From positions 132,485-196,484 of the forward strand of contig NZ_JOJL01000005.1 of assembly GCF_000721705.1 (NCBI RefSeq): 64,000 nt of DNA, written 5' to 3'. The position numbers and the translations under genes were made by a program. Below are positions 25,619 to 36,836 of the stretch, piece by piece (the first letter of the stretch is position 1; every line of letters starts with the position of its first letter). Source of the DNA: Actinoplanes subtropicus. GTDB taxonomy: Bacteria > Actinomycetota > Actinomycetes > Mycobacteriales > Micromonosporaceae. The notes below the pieces were generated by a model. That model worked only from the letters and a program-made list of their open reading frames with translations, had not been told where the DNA came from and made no database searches.

Positions 25619-27526
25619 TCAGAACAGGGGCCGCAAGTGGTGCCGCAGGTCCCGGGTCTCGCCGCTGACCGGGCGCGCCGCCAGGATGCACGTGTCGTCG
25701 TCCGGGTTGGCCTGGCGCAGCCGGGCGAGGATCTGCGCCAGCGGCTGCTGCGGGCAAGCCCGGACCGATTCGTCGACCGTACGCATCGCCTGGGCCAGCC
25801 CGTCGTCGAGGCCGCGCCGGCGGTGCTCGACCAGGCCGTCGGTGTAGAGCAGCAGCACGTCGCCGATCCGGAACGGCAGCCGGGCGGTCGGGTAGACGGC
25901 CTCGTCCACCACGCCGAGCATCGGGCCGGGTGGCCGGTCGAGCGGCGCGGTGCGGCCGGCGCGGCAGAGCAGCGGCGGCGGGTGGCCGGCCTGCGCCCAG
26001 ACGATCTCCTGGCGGTTCGGGTCGAACCGGGCGACGACCGCGGTGGCGGACAGCTCCGGGGTCTCCCGTTCCAGCTCGCAGGTGAGCCGGTTGAGGTGTC
26101 CGAGCAGGATGCCGGGGTCGCCGGTGGTGACCGCCAGGGCGCGCAGCGCGTGCCGCAGCTGGGCCATCGTGGTCGCGGCGGGGGTGCCGTGGCCGGCCAC
26201 GTCGCCGATCGCGAGCAGCACCGAGCCGTCGCGCAGCCGGGTGGCCTGGTACCAGTCGCCGCCGACCAGGCCCTCGGTGCCGGCCGGCAGGTAGCGGACG
26301 GCGACCTTGAGGCCGGGGAACTCGATCGGGCCGTCCGGCAGCGGCAGGATGATCCGCTGCAGCCGGCCGGCCAGTTCGTGCTCGTCGGCGAGCCGGCGCT
26401 CCACCTCGGCCAGCCGGCGGGCGTCGTTCTCCCGCTCGGTGACGTCCTGCACGATGCCGTAGATGCGCAGCGGCCGGCCGGTGGTGTCGCGGACCGCGTC
26501 GGCGACCGTGCGCAGGTGCTTGACCCGGCCGCCGACCCGCACCCGGGTGGTGACGTCGACCTGGGTGGCCCGCTCGAACGCCTCGAGCGCGGCCCGGATC
26601 AGCGGCGCGTCCTCGGGCACGGCGAGCGCGTCCGACTCGGCGCGGCTGAGCGGGCCGAGCCGCGGGTCGCGCTCGTAGATCCGGTACAGGTGCTCGGACC
26701 AGTAGATCTCGCCGCTGACCAGGTCCCACTCGCCCCAGCCGAGGTTGCCGAGCCGCTCGGTGCCGGCCACCCGTTCGCTGTCCCGCCCGGCCTCGTCGTG
26801 CCGGGTCCAGTTCAGCAGAAGACCATGACCAAGACGATGCGCCCGTACGGTGTAGACCGCCTCCCCGTACCGGAACGGGCCGAGCGCGGCCGGGCACCCG
26901 CTGTCCAGCACGTCCTGGTAGACGTCCCACCGGCCGCTGTCCGGCGCGCACGGGAACTGCGTGCTGACCCGTTTGCCGATCAGCTGGACGCCGCGCAGGC
27001 CGTCGGGAGTGGACGCCTCGGGCGTGGCGGCCGCCCAGACCAGGTCGAGGATGCGCCCGGTGCCGTCCCGCTCGGCGGAGAGATAGCCGCACATCCCGGG
27101 TGTGACGTCGAGCACTCTCTGCACCATCGCGAGCCACGGCTCGAACCGCCGGGCTCCGCTGCCACCGGGGCCTGGTCCTACGGACGGCGCGGAGAACCCG
27201 TGCCCCTGCGGGTCCGGCTCGGCCAGGATCGGCCCGCCGGCCGCCGTCGCGGTGAGGGCCGCGGTCACCAACGGTGGCACCGACCGGTCGGCCACCGCGT
27301 CCGAGACATCGAGCAGCCGGATCACCCCGTGCGCCACCTCGAGGGGGTCGCGCCGCTGGTCGGCGGACATCCGCAGCAGGTGGCGGTGCGCCTCGGCGAC
27401 CCGGCAGCGGGCCCGCCCGGCGAGCAGCCCGACCGCTCGCTCCACGATGGCGCGTTCCGACTCGGACACTGTGGGTGACGCGGCGAGGCGGAGGCTGCTG
27501 ACCGCTTGCGCGTACGCCCGAGCCAC
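25619..27526 (-). CDS. ANTAR-PAS-PP2C (SpoIIE-type) phosphatase
   Basis: A 635-residue protein starting at GTG after GAGGAGGG. Residues about 20-72 form an ANTAR RNA-binding domain (S-E-R-A-I-V-E-R-A-V-G-L-L-A-G-R...V-A-E-A-H-R-H-L-L-R-M-S). A variable sensor region (about 130-250) precedes a PAS_3-like domain at about 262-370 (W-G-E-W-D-L-V-S-G-E-I-Y-W-S-E-H-L-Y-R-I-Y). Residues about 400-620 form the SpoIIE/RsbU PP2C domain with V-G-G-D-W-Y, I-G-D-V-A-G-H-G and L-L-L-Y-T-D-G-L-V-E. Such proteins dephosphorylate anti-sigma antagonists; the STAS protein at 35626-35967 is a possible partner. An ANTAR on a phosphatase implies direct RNA binding as well. Confidence 0.85.
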   Translation of the reverse strand: MARAYAQAVSSLRLAASPTVSESERAIVERAVGLLAGRARCRVAEAHRHLLRMSADQRRDPLEVAHGVIRLLDVSDAVADRSVPPLVTAALTATAAGGPILAEPDPQGHGFSAPSVGPGPGGSGARRFEPWLAMVQRVLDVTPGMCGYLSAERDGTGRILDLVWAAATPEASTPDGLRGVQLIGKRVSTQFPCAPDSGRWDVYQDVLDSGCPAALGPFRYGEAVYTVRAHRLGHGLLLNWTRHDEAGRDSERVAGTERLGNLGWGEWDLVSGEIYWSEHLYRIYERDPRLGPLSRAESDALAVPEDAPLIRAALEAFERATQVDVTTRVRVGGRVKHLRTVADAVRDTTGRPLRIYGIVQDVTERENDARRLAEVERRLADEHELAGRLQRIILPLPDGPIEFPGLKVAVRYLPAGTEGLVGGDWYQATRLRDGSVLLAIGDVAGHGTPAATTMAQLRHALRALAVTTGDPGILLGHLNRLTCELERETPELSATAVVARFDPNRQEIVWAQAGHPPPLLCRAGRTAPLDRPPGPMLGVVDEAVYPTARLPFRIGDVLLLYTDGLVEHRRRGLDDGLAQAMRTVDESVRACPQQPLAQILARLRQANPDDDTCILAARPVSGETRDLRHHLRPLF

Positions 27527-27657
27527 CGCGCCCTCCTCGAAAAGCCGAATCGATACGGTCTCTTTCGTACGGCAGTCGGCGCATGAACGTCATCGGCCGT
27601 TCATCCGGGACGGACCCGACCAGCGGCCGGGGTGTGCTCAGACCACCCGAAGGATGC

Positions 27658-27972
27658 TCACATCTCGAACAGGGAACGCATCGCCTCGGTCAGGCGGACC
27701 ATGCTGGCGCCGGTGACCATGCCGATCCGCTCGGCGCCGATCGAGGCCGGCAGGCGGCGCATCCGGTTCACCACGACCACGCCGGTGATCGGGTCCTGCT
27801 CGGTGAGGGCGACCGCGTACGGTGGCAGCTCGGTCGCTCCCCGCTGCCGGACGATCGGCGCGCAGAAGGGCGCCGCGTTCTTCCGGTCGTTGTAGCTGTC
27901 GCCGGAGAGCACGAGCACCCGGTAGCGAAGATCCGTACGGTTGCCGATGGTCCAGATCTCGCCGCGCCTCAT
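27658..27972 (-). CDS. MazF/PemK-like toxin without an adjacent antitoxin
   Basis: A 104-residue protein from the ATG at 27970-27972. The start M-R-R-G-E-I-W-T-I, the V-L-V-L-S-G-D-S-Y-N strand and the conserved core A-A-P-F-C-A-P-I-V-R fit the SH3-like barrel of PemK/MazF endoribonucleases. The C-terminal R-L-T-E-A-M-R-S-L-F is typical. No small antitoxin gene precedes it. Its upstream region (27973-28149) contains only the gnd promoter side, so it is an orphan or depends on an unlinked antitoxin. Whether it retains nuclease activity cannot be judged. Confidence 0.7.
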   Translation of the reverse strand: MRRGEIWTIGNRTDLRYRVLVLSGDSYNDRKNAAPFCAPIVRQRGATELPPYAVALTEQDPITGVVVVNRMRRLPASIGAERIGMVTGASMVRLTEAMRSLFEM

Positions 27973-28149
27973 GTCAGCGCGTCCCGCTCGGCATGCCGCA
28001 GAGCCTACCGCCGGGCGGATCTTACGCGCCGCGCAGGTCGCGGCGCGTCCTTTCCAGCTCTTCGGGACGACAATGATCGAACCAAGATCCTGGCAATCCC
28101 GTAGGTAAGAATGAGGGCGTTGCTCAGCAGCTAGGGAAGGACGTCAATC

Positions 28150-29589
28150 ATGTCGGAGAAGGCACAGATCGGGGTCACCGGTCTGGCGGTGATGGGGCGC
28201 AACCTGGCGCGCAACTTCGCCCGGCACGGCCACACCGTGGCCTTGCACAACCGCTCGTACGGCCGCACCAAGGAGCTGGTCGAGCAGTTCGGGCACGAGG
28301 GGAAGTTCATCCCGTCGGAGTCCGCCGAGGATTTCGTCGCCAGCCTGGAGCGCCCCCGCCGGGTTGTGATCATGGTGAAGGCCGGTGGGCCGACCGACGC
28401 GGTGATCGACGAGTTCGCGCCGCTGCTCGAGCCCGGTGACATGCTGATCGACGCCGGCAACGCCCACTACCTGGACACCCGGCGCCGCGAGGCCGCGCTG
28501 AAGGAGATCGGCATCCACTTCGTGGGCGCGGGCGTCTCCGGCGGCGAGGAGGGCGCGCTGCACGGCCCGAGCATCATGCCGGGCGGGCCGAAGGAGTCGT
28601 ACGTCGCGCTGGGCCCGCTGCTCGAGGACATCGCCGCGAAGGTGGACGGCGAGCCGTGCTGCGTGCACGTCGGCCCGGACGGTGCCGGTCACTTCGTGAA
28701 GATGGTGCACAACGGCATCGAGTACGCGGACATGCAGCTCATCGCCGAGGCGTACGACCTGCTCCGCCAGGTCGGCGGGCACTCGCCGGCGGAGATCGCG
28801 GAGATCTTCAAGGGCTGGAACGAGGGCCGGCTCGGCTCGTACCTGATCGAGATCACCGCCGAGGTGCTCAAGCAGGTCGACGCCGCGACCGGCCAGCCGT
28901 TCGTGGACATCGTGCTGGACCAGGCCGAGCAGAAGGGCACCGGCCGGTGGACCGTGCAGGCGGCGCTGGATCTGGGCGTGCCGGTCAGCGGCATCGCCGA
29001 GTCGGTCTTCGCCCGGGCGCTCTCCGGCGGGGCCGAGACGCGCCAGGCGGCGGCCGAGGCGGGCCTGCCCGGTCCGAGCGCCGCGGCCGCCGCGCACGCC
29101 GGTGACCTGCGGGCCGACGTCGAGCAGGCGCTGTTCGCCTCCAAGATCGTCGCGTACGCGCAGGGCTTCCAGCAGATCCAGGCGGCCAGCAAGGAGTACG
29201 ACTGGGAGATCGACCCGGGCGCGATGGCCAAGATCTGGCGGGCCGGCTGCATCATCCGGGCGAAATTCCTGGACTTCATCAAGCAGGCGTACGACAAGCA
29301 GCCCGAGCTGGCCACGCTCCTGGTCGACGACTACTTCCTCGATGCGGTCAGCGGCGCGCAGGACGCGTGGCGGCGGGTCGTCGCCACCGCGGCCGCCCAG
29401 GGCATCCCGGCGCCGGGCTTCGCCTCCGCGCTCGCCTACTACGACGGCCTGCGGGCCAAGCGCCTGCCGGCCGCCCTGATCCAGGGCCAGCGCGACTTCT
29501 TCGGCGCCCACACGTACCACCGCATCGACAAGCCCGGCTCGTTCCACACCCTCTGGGCCACCGACGACCGCAACGAGGTCGACGCCTAG
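28150..29589 (+). CDS. gnd: 6-phosphogluconate dehydrogenase (decarboxylating)
   Basis: A 479-residue protein of the full-length dimeric type. It shows the NADP-binding G-V-T-G-L-A-V-M-G-R-N-L-A, the substrate motif G-A-G-V-S-G-G-E-E-G-A-L-H-G-P-S-I-M-P-G-G, K-M-V-H-N-G-I-E-Y with catalytic Lys, and the C-terminal lobe E-W-(K)-type helices. It oxidises 6-phosphogluconate to ribulose 5-phosphate and CO2, making NADPH in the pentose phosphate pathway. The Shine-Dalgarno AGGGAAGGA lies upstream. It is a single-gene unit facing the GGDEF-EAL gene, with a long hairpin between them. Confidence 0.95.
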   Translation: MSEKAQIGVTGLAVMGRNLARNFARHGHTVALHNRSYGRTKELVEQFGHEGKFIPSESAEDFVASLERPRRVVIMVKAGGPTDAVIDEFAPLLEPGDMLIDAGNAHYLDTRRREAALKEIGIHFVGAGVSGGEEGALHGPSIMPGGPKESYVALGPLLEDIAAKVDGEPCCVHVGPDGAGHFVKMVHNGIEYADMQLIAEAYDLLRQVGGHSPAEIAEIFKGWNEGRLGSYLIEITAEVLKQVDAATGQPFVDIVLDQAEQKGTGRWTVQAALDLGVPVSGIAESVFARALSGGAETRQAAAEAGLPGPSAAAAAHAGDLRADVEQALFASKIVAYAQGFQQIQAASKEYDWEIDPGAMAKIWRAGCIIRAKFLDFIKQAYDKQPELATLLVDDYFLDAVSGAQDAWRRVVATAAAQGIPAPGFASALAYYDGLRAKRLPAALIQGQRDFFGAHTYHRIDKPGSFHTLWATDDRNEVDA

Positions 29590-29645
29590 CAAGGGCCGAC
29601 AACGTACCCCGTCGTTACTGCGAGCACGGTATCGCGGGACCGCCG

Positions 29646-29746
29646 CAAGCGCCCCGCTGATGAGGAGGCAGTCGATTTTCCGTCGCCGCGGGGTGTGCGG
29701 CGCCGGAAAGTCGGCTGACTCCTCATCAGCCTCGGAGGGGCGCTTG
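29646..29746. terminator. Long hairpin between convergent gnd and GGDEF-EAL genes
   Basis: The left arm (29646-29689) CAAGCGCCCC...CTGATGAGGAG...TTTTCCG...CGCCGC pairs with the right arm (29697-29746) GCGGCG...CGGAAA...CTCCTCATCAG...GGGGCGCTTG. Most of about 40 positions pair, with a 6-base bulge (CGAGGC side) and a 7-nt GGGGTGT loop. The right arm includes the stop codon and last codons of the GGDEF-EAL gene. Position and symmetry suggest a bidirectional terminator for both transcripts. Confidence 0.7.
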
Positions 29747-32059
29747 CCCGCGGAGCGAAGCGGAGCCAGCGAACTCAGCCATGAGCTTGCCGGCCTCGTC
29801 GGCGGGCAGCGGCTTCGCCATGTAGAAGCCCTGACCCAGCCGGTAGCCCATCTCGCGCAGCCGGTCGAGCTGGGCCTCGCTCTCGATCCCCTCGGCCACG
29901 GCGGAGAGCTGCAAGTACTCGGCGAGCTGGCCAACGGCCGCGGCGACGGCCAGGCGGCCGCGGTCGTCGCCGTCGGCGATGCCGTCGACGAACGACTTGT
30001 CCAGTTTCAGGACGTCGACCGGGAACGCGCGCAGCAGCGACAGCGACGACTGGCCGGTGCCGAAGTCGTCCAGCGCCAGGCGTACGCCCATCTCGTGCAG
30101 CGCGTTCAGCGTCTCGCGGACCTGCCGCCCGTCGGCCACCGACGACTCGGTGATCTCGACGATGAGGTTCTGCGGCAGCAGCCCGGTCTCGCTGAGCACC
30201 GCCGCGACCTCGTCGACGAAGCCCGGCTCGCGCAGCTGGCGGACCGCCACGTTCACGTTGATCGCCTTGATCGCGCCGTCGCCGTGCTCGGCGCGCCAGC
30301 GGGCCAGCTGCTCGCAGGCCTCGCGCAGCACCCATGAGCCGAGCGGCACGATCAGCCCGGACCGCTCGGCGACCGGGATGAAGTCGCCGGGCGGGACGAA
30401 CCCGCGGACCGGATGATTCCAGCGGACGAGGGCCTCGGCGCCGTGCAGCCGGCCGGTGACGATGTCGAAGACCGGTTGGTACAGCAGGTACAGCTCGTTC
30501 CGGATGATCGCGTTGTGCAGTTCGCTGCCGAGCCGGGCGTGGTTGACCACGTCCTGGCGCATCCGGGGCTCGAAGCGCACCCAGGCCGCCTTGCCGCCGG
30601 CCTTCGCCTCGTACATGGCGATGTCGGCGTTGCGCAGCACCTCGTCGGCGCTGTCGCCCTGCCCGGCGATGGCCACGCCGACGCTGGCGTGCGCGAGCAG
30701 CGGGTGCTCGCCGACCCGGAACGGCTCGGCGAGGGACTGCAGGGTCCGCGCGGCGGCGTCCTCGGCGGTCTCGATGTCGTCGGCGTCGAGCAGCACGGCG
30801 AACTCGTCGCCGCCGAGCCGGGCCGGCAGATCGTGGACCGCGCTGTTCTGCCGCAGCCGCTGGGCGACCTGGTAGAGCAGCTGGTCGCCCAGCGCCGGGC
30901 CCATCGAGTCGTTGATCATCTTGAAGTCGTCGATGTCGATCAGCAGTACGGTGGCCGGCCGGTGCGCGATGAGGCGCTCGGCCAGCGCGGTCCCGAACCG
31001 GGTGCGGTTGGCCAGCCCGGTCAGCGGGTCGGTCATCGCGAGCCGCTCGAGCTCGCCCTGCTGGGTGCGGATGTCCCGGACCAGGCGCTTGTTCTCGCGC
31101 AGCCCGAGCAGCTGGCGGGCCACCACGCAGACCACGATCAGCACGGCGCCGATGATGACGGCGCGCTCGCGGCCGCTCATCTGCCGGGCCGAGACCACGA
31201 TGACCAGCCCCGCCGTCGCGGTGACGGCGAGCAGCGGGAGCATGTCCCACGTCGAGCGGCGGTGCTTGAGGGGGGCGGGCGCGGCCGCGAGCGGGCGGCC
31301 CAGGACGATCCGCTGCCGGTACGCGGCAGCGCAGAACGCGACGCTCACCAGCGGGAGGCTGAGCGAGCTCATCGCCAGGCGCGGGCCGGGCGCGGCGGTC
31401 AGCAGCATGACGGCCGTGACGACCGCGGTGATCGGGGCGACCGTGAGCAGGCGCAGGGCCAGCGAGTCGACCGGGCCGCCGGGCGCGCCGGCCGCCTTCC
31501 CGATGACCACCAGGGAGATCAGCCCGGCCACGCCGACCACGCCGGCCGCGATCCGGGTGGTGTGGTCGGTGGCGGGCGGCGCGAAGCTGAGCACCACGTA
31601 CCAGAAGACCAGGGTGCCGGCGACGGCGACCGTGGCGCTGTCCAGCAGGATGCGCGCCCAGCCGAGCAGGGTCTTCTCGCCCAGCGGCAGGCGGGCCAGC
31701 GCGGCCATGCCCCAGAAGATGCCCAGGACGTCGGCCGCGGCGGGCAGCACCGAGATGCCGGTGTCGTTGTTCGCCAGCGCGACCGAGGAGCAGCCGGCCA
31801 GCACCAGGACGATCGAGGCGTGCGACAGCTGCCGCCAGAACGAGCGGACCGGCCGGGCCACCACGACCTTCGAGCCGATCCGCTGGCAGGCCCGGGCGGC
31901 CGCCGCCATGGCGACCGGCGCGCCCACGTAGCACACCACCAGGGGGCCGCCGCCGCGCACGAAAAGCCAGAACGTCACGGCCACCACCACGGCGACCGCG
32001 ACCAGCAATGGCCCGACGCCCCCGAAGCGGGGCCGAGCGGGCACAACGCGTTCCGGCAT
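29726..32059 (-). CDS. Membrane GGDEF-EAL protein, dual c-di-GMP cyclase/phosphodiesterase
   Basis: A 777-residue protein. Residues 1-320 contain about nine hydrophobic helices forming a membrane sensor. The cyclase domain (about 338-500) has the intact active-site G-G-D-E-F at 416-420. The phosphodiesterase domain (about 515-765) keeps the E-A-L motif at 542-544 plus D-D-F-G-T-G-Q-S-S-L and A-E-G-I-E, the metal and lid motifs expected of an active EAL. It therefore looks competent for both synthesis and breakdown of c-di-GMP, the signal that controls the vegetative-to-spore switch in actinomycetes. Its last codons lie within the gnd-side hairpin. Confidence 0.9.
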   Translation of the reverse strand: MPERVVPARPRFGGVGPLLVAVAVVVAVTFWLFVRGGGPLVVCYVGAPVAMAAAARACQRIGSKVVVARPVRSFWRQLSHASIVLVLAGCSSVALANNDTGISVLPAAADVLGIFWGMAALARLPLGEKTLLGWARILLDSATVAVAGTLVFWYVVLSFAPPATDHTTRIAAGVVGVAGLISLVVIGKAAGAPGGPVDSLALRLLTVAPITAVVTAVMLLTAAPGPRLAMSSLSLPLVSVAFCAAAYRQRIVLGRPLAAAPAPLKHRRSTWDMLPLLAVTATAGLVIVVSARQMSGRERAVIIGAVLIVVCVVARQLLGLRENKRLVRDIRTQQGELERLAMTDPLTGLANRTRFGTALAERLIAHRPATVLLIDIDDFKMINDSMGPALGDQLLYQVAQRLRQNSAVHDLPARLGGDEFAVLLDADDIETAEDAAARTLQSLAEPFRVGEHPLLAHASVGVAIAGQGDSADEVLRNADIAMYEAKAGGKAAWVRFEPRMRQDVVNHARLGSELHNAIIRNELYLLYQPVFDIVTGRLHGAEALVRWNHPVRGFVPPGDFIPVAERSGLIVPLGSWVLREACEQLARWRAEHGDGAIKAINVNVAVRQLREPGFVDEVAAVLSETGLLPQNLIVEITESSVADGRQVRETLNALHEMGVRLALDDFGTGQSSLSLLRAFPVDVLKLDKSFVDGIADGDDRGRLAVAAAVGQLAEYLQLSAVAEGIESEAQLDRLREMGYRLGQGFYMAKPLPADEAGKLMAEFAGSASLRGQAPLRG

Positions 32060-32134
32060 GCGCTCCCCTGGGCTCCCGAGTAGGTCTGTCGTTGCGGCAT
32101 ACCTGTCGGCCGGGAGCCCGGGGAACTGAGAAGA

Positions 32135-33778
<1,644 letters not shown>

Positions 33779-33905
33779 GGGGGCCTCCTCGGGAAGCAGC
33801 TGACCTGCCTGGCAGCCTATCGATACCCGGCGCCGGGGACATCCCGGGCGGTAAGCGGCTGTCCAGGTGTTGAACCTTTCCGTTCCCTTATCCGAACTAC
33901 GAGAT

Positions 33906-35552
33906 GTGACCAGGGGCGTGCGCGTACTTCTTGTGCTGTTTGTCGCGTTCGGCGCGCTGTTGACCCCCGCCGGTCCGGCCAGCGCCCACGCCGCGCTGGT
34001 CGGTGCCACGCCCGAGCCCGGCAGCATCATCGGCAGCTCGCCGACCGAGATCGTGGTGACCTTCAGCGAGCCGGTCACCCCGGTCGCCGGGCGCGTGCAG
34101 GTGCTCGACCCGGCCGGCAAGCGGATCTCCGGCACCCCGGCCGTCTCCGGCGCCACGCTGCGCATCCCGGTCCGGCGCGCCGGCCAGCCGCTCGGCACCT
34201 ACCTGGTCAGCTACCGGGTGATCTCGGCCGACACCCACCCCGTCGGCGGCGCCATCACGTTCTCGGTCGGCGCGCCCTCGGCCGCCCCGGCCGCCACCGA
34301 CGTCAAGACCCACCGTTCGGTCGCGGTCGCGACGCCGGTCACGCACTTCCTGTCGTACGCCGGGCTGGTCCTCGCCGTCGGCCCGGCCCTGTTCCTCGCC
34401 GTACTGTGGCCCCGCCGCCGCGCCCGAGGCGGTGCCGTGCGGGTCGCGTACACGGGAATGGGTTTGATCTTCGTCTCGACGCTGGCCGCGCTGTGGGCGC
34501 AGGCGCCGGCGAGCAGCGGCTCGGCCCTGTGGGACGTCTCCGGGACCGAGCTGGGCCAGGTGCTGGCCAGCCCCTACGGCCTCACCATGAGCGCCCGCCT
34601 CGCCCTGCTCGCGATCCTCGCCGCCCTGCTGCCGCCGGTGCTGCGCGGCGGATACTCGAAGGTCCGCGGGCTGACCGTGCTCGGCGTGGCCCTGGCCGGG
34701 CTGGTGACCTGGCCGCTGACCGGCCACGCGGCCGCCTCGCCGCTCTCCCCCGCGATCGTCGCCTCGGACGTGGTGCACATCGCGGCGATGTCGGTCTGGC
34801 TCGGCGGCCTGCTCACGCTCAGCGTCTTCCTGCTGCGCAAGACCGACCCGCGGGTGCTCGGCGTGCTGCTGCCGGTCTGGTCACGCTGGGCCGCCCTCGC
34901 CGTGGTGTGGCTGGTGGCCGGCGGGGTGGTGCAGGCGGTCGTGCAGGTGGGCTCGGTGCCGGCGCTGTGGCGCACCCACTACGGGCAGCTGCTGCTCGCC
35001 AAGGTCGCCGTGCTGGCGGTCACGCTGAGTGCGGCCTTCTTCGCCCGCCGACTGGTCAACCGGCGACCCTTCGCCGGCGCGGGCCGGCTGCGGCGTACGG
35101 TCGGCATCGAGGTCCTGGCGACCACCGTGATCCTCGGCCTGAGCGCGGTGCTGGTGCAGGTCAACCCCGGCCGCAGCGCCTCGGTCGACCAGGGCGCGGT
35201 CCGCGACGACGGGTTCTCCCAGACGCTGACCTGCCCGCTCTACACCCTGCAGTTCAACATTTATCCCGCGAAACTGGGCGACAACAACACGATCCACGCG
35301 TTCGTCTACACCCCCGCGGGCGCGCCCCTGCCGGCCGACCAGTGGACCGTGACCTCCCGGCTGCTCGGCCGCGACCTCGAGCCGGTCAGCCAGCCGCTGC
35401 TCCCGCTCCAGCCCCGGCACCACGCGGCCGGCGCGATCGCGTTCCCCTATCCCGGCAACTACGAGGTCAGCTTCACGATCCGCATCGGCGAACTGGACGA
35501 GGCCACCGTCAGGACCACGATCGCGATCGGGGCGGACACCACGTCGAGGTGA
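33906..35552 (+). CDS. CopC-CopD fusion, copper-handling membrane protein
   Basis: A 548-residue protein if started at the GTG at 33906; the GTG at 33918 is an alternative. A signal peptide ends at P-A-S-A, leaving His28 (A-H-A-A-L-V) as the mature N-terminal copper-brace residue. Residues 28-125 are the CopC cupredoxin-like domain, including the second brace region S-A-D-T-H-P-V-G-G. After a linker, eight transmembrane helices form the CopD domain (about 145-430). A soluble C-terminal domain of about 120 residues (from [11 protein letters not shown]) resembles the YtkA-like beta-sandwich. The protein probably binds periplasmic-side Cu(II) and moves copper across the membrane. Confidence 0.85.
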   Translation: MTRGVRVLLVLFVAFGALLTPAGPASAHAALVGATPEPGSIIGSSPTEIVVTFSEPVTPVAGRVQVLDPAGKRISGTPAVSGATLRIPVRRAGQPLGTYLVSYRVISADTHPVGGAITFSVGAPSAAPAATDVKTHRSVAVATPVTHFLSYAGLVLAVGPALFLAVLWPRRRARGGAVRVAYTGMGLIFVSTLAALWAQAPASSGSALWDVSGTELGQVLASPYGLTMSARLALLAILAALLPPVLRGGYSKVRGLTVLGVALAGLVTWPLTGHAAASPLSPAIVASDVVHIAAMSVWLGGLLTLSVFLLRKTDPRVLGVLLPVWSRWAALAVVWLVAGGVVQAVVQVGSVPALWRTHYGQLLLAKVAVLAVTLSAAFFARRLVNRRPFAGAGRLRRTVGIEVLATTVILGLSAVLVQVNPGRSASVDQGAVRDDGFSQTLTCPLYTLQFNIYPAKLGDNNTIHAFVYTPAGAPLPADQWTVTSRLLGRDLEPVSQPLLPLQPRHHAAGAIAFPYPGNYEVSFTIRIGELDEATVRTTIAIGADTTSR

Positions 35553-35625
35553 CTTCCGGTCACCTTCTGGGCAGAGAGAAGGGCCAGCGGCCCACCCAGC
35601 CCCGCCCGCATCGGAGGTACCAGCC

Positions 35626-35967
35626 GTGCACGTCTCCGTGGTCGGCAGCCCCGACGCCGCCGTCGTCGTCACCGTCCGGGGCAATCTGGACATCGACAGC
35701 GCCTCGGTCCTGACCACCACCCTCGACCAGGTCCTGGACGTCCCGTCGCCACGGGTGGTGGTCGACCTCTCCGAGGTCGAATTCTGCGACTCGACCGGCT
35801 TGTCGGCCTTCATCCTGGGCCACAACCGCGCGCTCGCCGGCGGCGGCTGGCTACGGCTGGCCGGCCCCAACCGCTTCCTGGGCGAACTACTGACCACGGC
35901 CGGCCTGACCACCCGCCTCGGCGTGTACCCAACGGTCGCCGAGGCCCTGGCGGCGACCCCCAGCTGA
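35626..35967 (+). CDS. STAS-domain anti-sigma factor antagonist
   Basis: A 113-residue protein starting at GTG after CGGAGGTA. A single STAS domain carries the phosphorylation motif F-C-D-S-T-G-L-S with the conserved Ser56, next to V-V-V-D-L-S-E-V. Such antagonists, when unphosphorylated, sequester a HPK-type anti-sigma kinase; PP2C phosphatases such as that at 25619-27526 reverse the phosphorylation. No anti-sigma factor gene is adjacent. Size and composition are typical for actinobacterial BldG-like proteins, though I would not assign it to BldG. Confidence 0.85.
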   Translation: MHVSVVGSPDAAVVVTVRGNLDIDSASVLTTTLDQVLDVPSPRVVVDLSEVEFCDSTGLSAFILGHNRALAGGGWLRLAGPNRFLGELLTTAGLTTRLGVYPTVAEALAATPS

Positions 35968-36035
35968 GCGGAGCACCAACTCTCCAAGGTCGCCCCAGCG
36001 CCCCCACGGTCTCAACCCACGTCTACTCTCGCGAC

Positions 36036-36836
36036 GTGCTCATCCTGCTCCCACCCTCCGAGGGCAAAACCCCCGCCCCCGCTGGCCCTCCGCTCGACCA
36101 CGCGACCCTCTGGCTACCGAAACTAGCCCCGTCCAGGAAGCGGATCGCCACCAAGCTGGCCGCCTTGAGCAAGCGCACAAGCCCCCGCGCCATCCAGGAA
36201 ACCCTGCGAATCCTCGGCCTGACCGACGGCCAGCGCGACGAACTGGCCCGCAACGCCGCCCTCCACGACGCCCCCACCGCCCCCGCCACCGACATCTACA
36301 CCGGCGTCCTCTACGAGGCCCTCGACGCAAATTCGCTGAAAACCGACTCCCGCGCCTGGCTGGACCGAACCGCGGTCGTCTTCTCCGGCCTGTGGGGCGT
36401 GGTCCGCCCAACCGACCGCATCCCCGCGTACCGCTGCTCGGTCGGCACAACCCTGCCGCCACCGATCGGCGGCCTGACCGCGTACTGGAAAAGGGTCTTG
36501 AAACCGCACCTGGACCCGGCGGCCGCCGACACCCCGGTGCTCGATCTCCGCTCGGGCGCCTACGCGGCGATGTGGGCGCCCCCACCGGCAACCTCGGCAA
36601 CCCTGCGCGTGCTGCACGAGCGGATGATCGACGGCATCGCCAAACGCTCGGTGGTGAGCCACTTCAACAAGGCGACCAAGGGCCGGATGCTCCGCGCCCT
36701 GGCCGAGGCGACGGCCACACCCACCTCGATCGACGAGGTGATCACCGCCCTGCGCGACCTCAAATACCAGATCGAGGAGCAGCCGGGCGGGGCCGGCCAG
36801 CCCCGCCACCTGGATGTGATCGTCCCCGAGCTATGA
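36036..36836 (+). CDS. yaaA: Peroxide-stress protein YaaA (DUF328)
   Basis: A 266-residue protein starting at GTG with M-L-I-L-L-P-P-S-E-G-K-T, the diagnostic N-terminus of the YaaA/DUF328 family. Other conserved parts are Y-T-G-V-L-Y-E-A-L-D, F-S-G-L-W-G-V-V-R-P-T-D-R-I-P-A-Y-R and S-H-F-N-K-A-T-K-G-R-M-L-R-A-L. In E. coli YaaA lowers intracellular free iron and protects DNA from Fenton damage, and the fold binds DNA. Here it is a single gene whose last six bases overlap the convergent FKBP gene. Confidence 0.9.
   Translation: MLILLPPSEGKTPAPAGPPLDHATLWLPKLAPSRKRIATKLAALSKRTSPRAIQETLRILGLTDGQRDELARNAALHDAPTAPATDIYTGVLYEALDANSLKTDSRAWLDRTAVVFSGLWGVVRPTDRIPAYRCSVGTTLPPPIGGLTAYWKRVLKPHLDPAAADTPVLDLRSGAYAAMWAPPPATSATLRVLHERMIDGIAKRSVVSHFNKATKGRMLRALAEATATPTSIDEVITALRDLKYQIEEQPGGAGQPRHLDVIVPEL

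Noticed and set aside
24485..27478. Plus-strand frame of about 1000 codons opposite the PP2C gene
   Set aside because: Mirror frame with no domain signal; the minus strand carries ANTAR, PAS and PP2C motifs.
33779..34198. Longer N-terminus for phosphoglucomutase
   Set aside because: The extension overlaps the CopC gene in antisense, has non-coding composition, and the ATG at 33778 has a perfect GAGGAGG.
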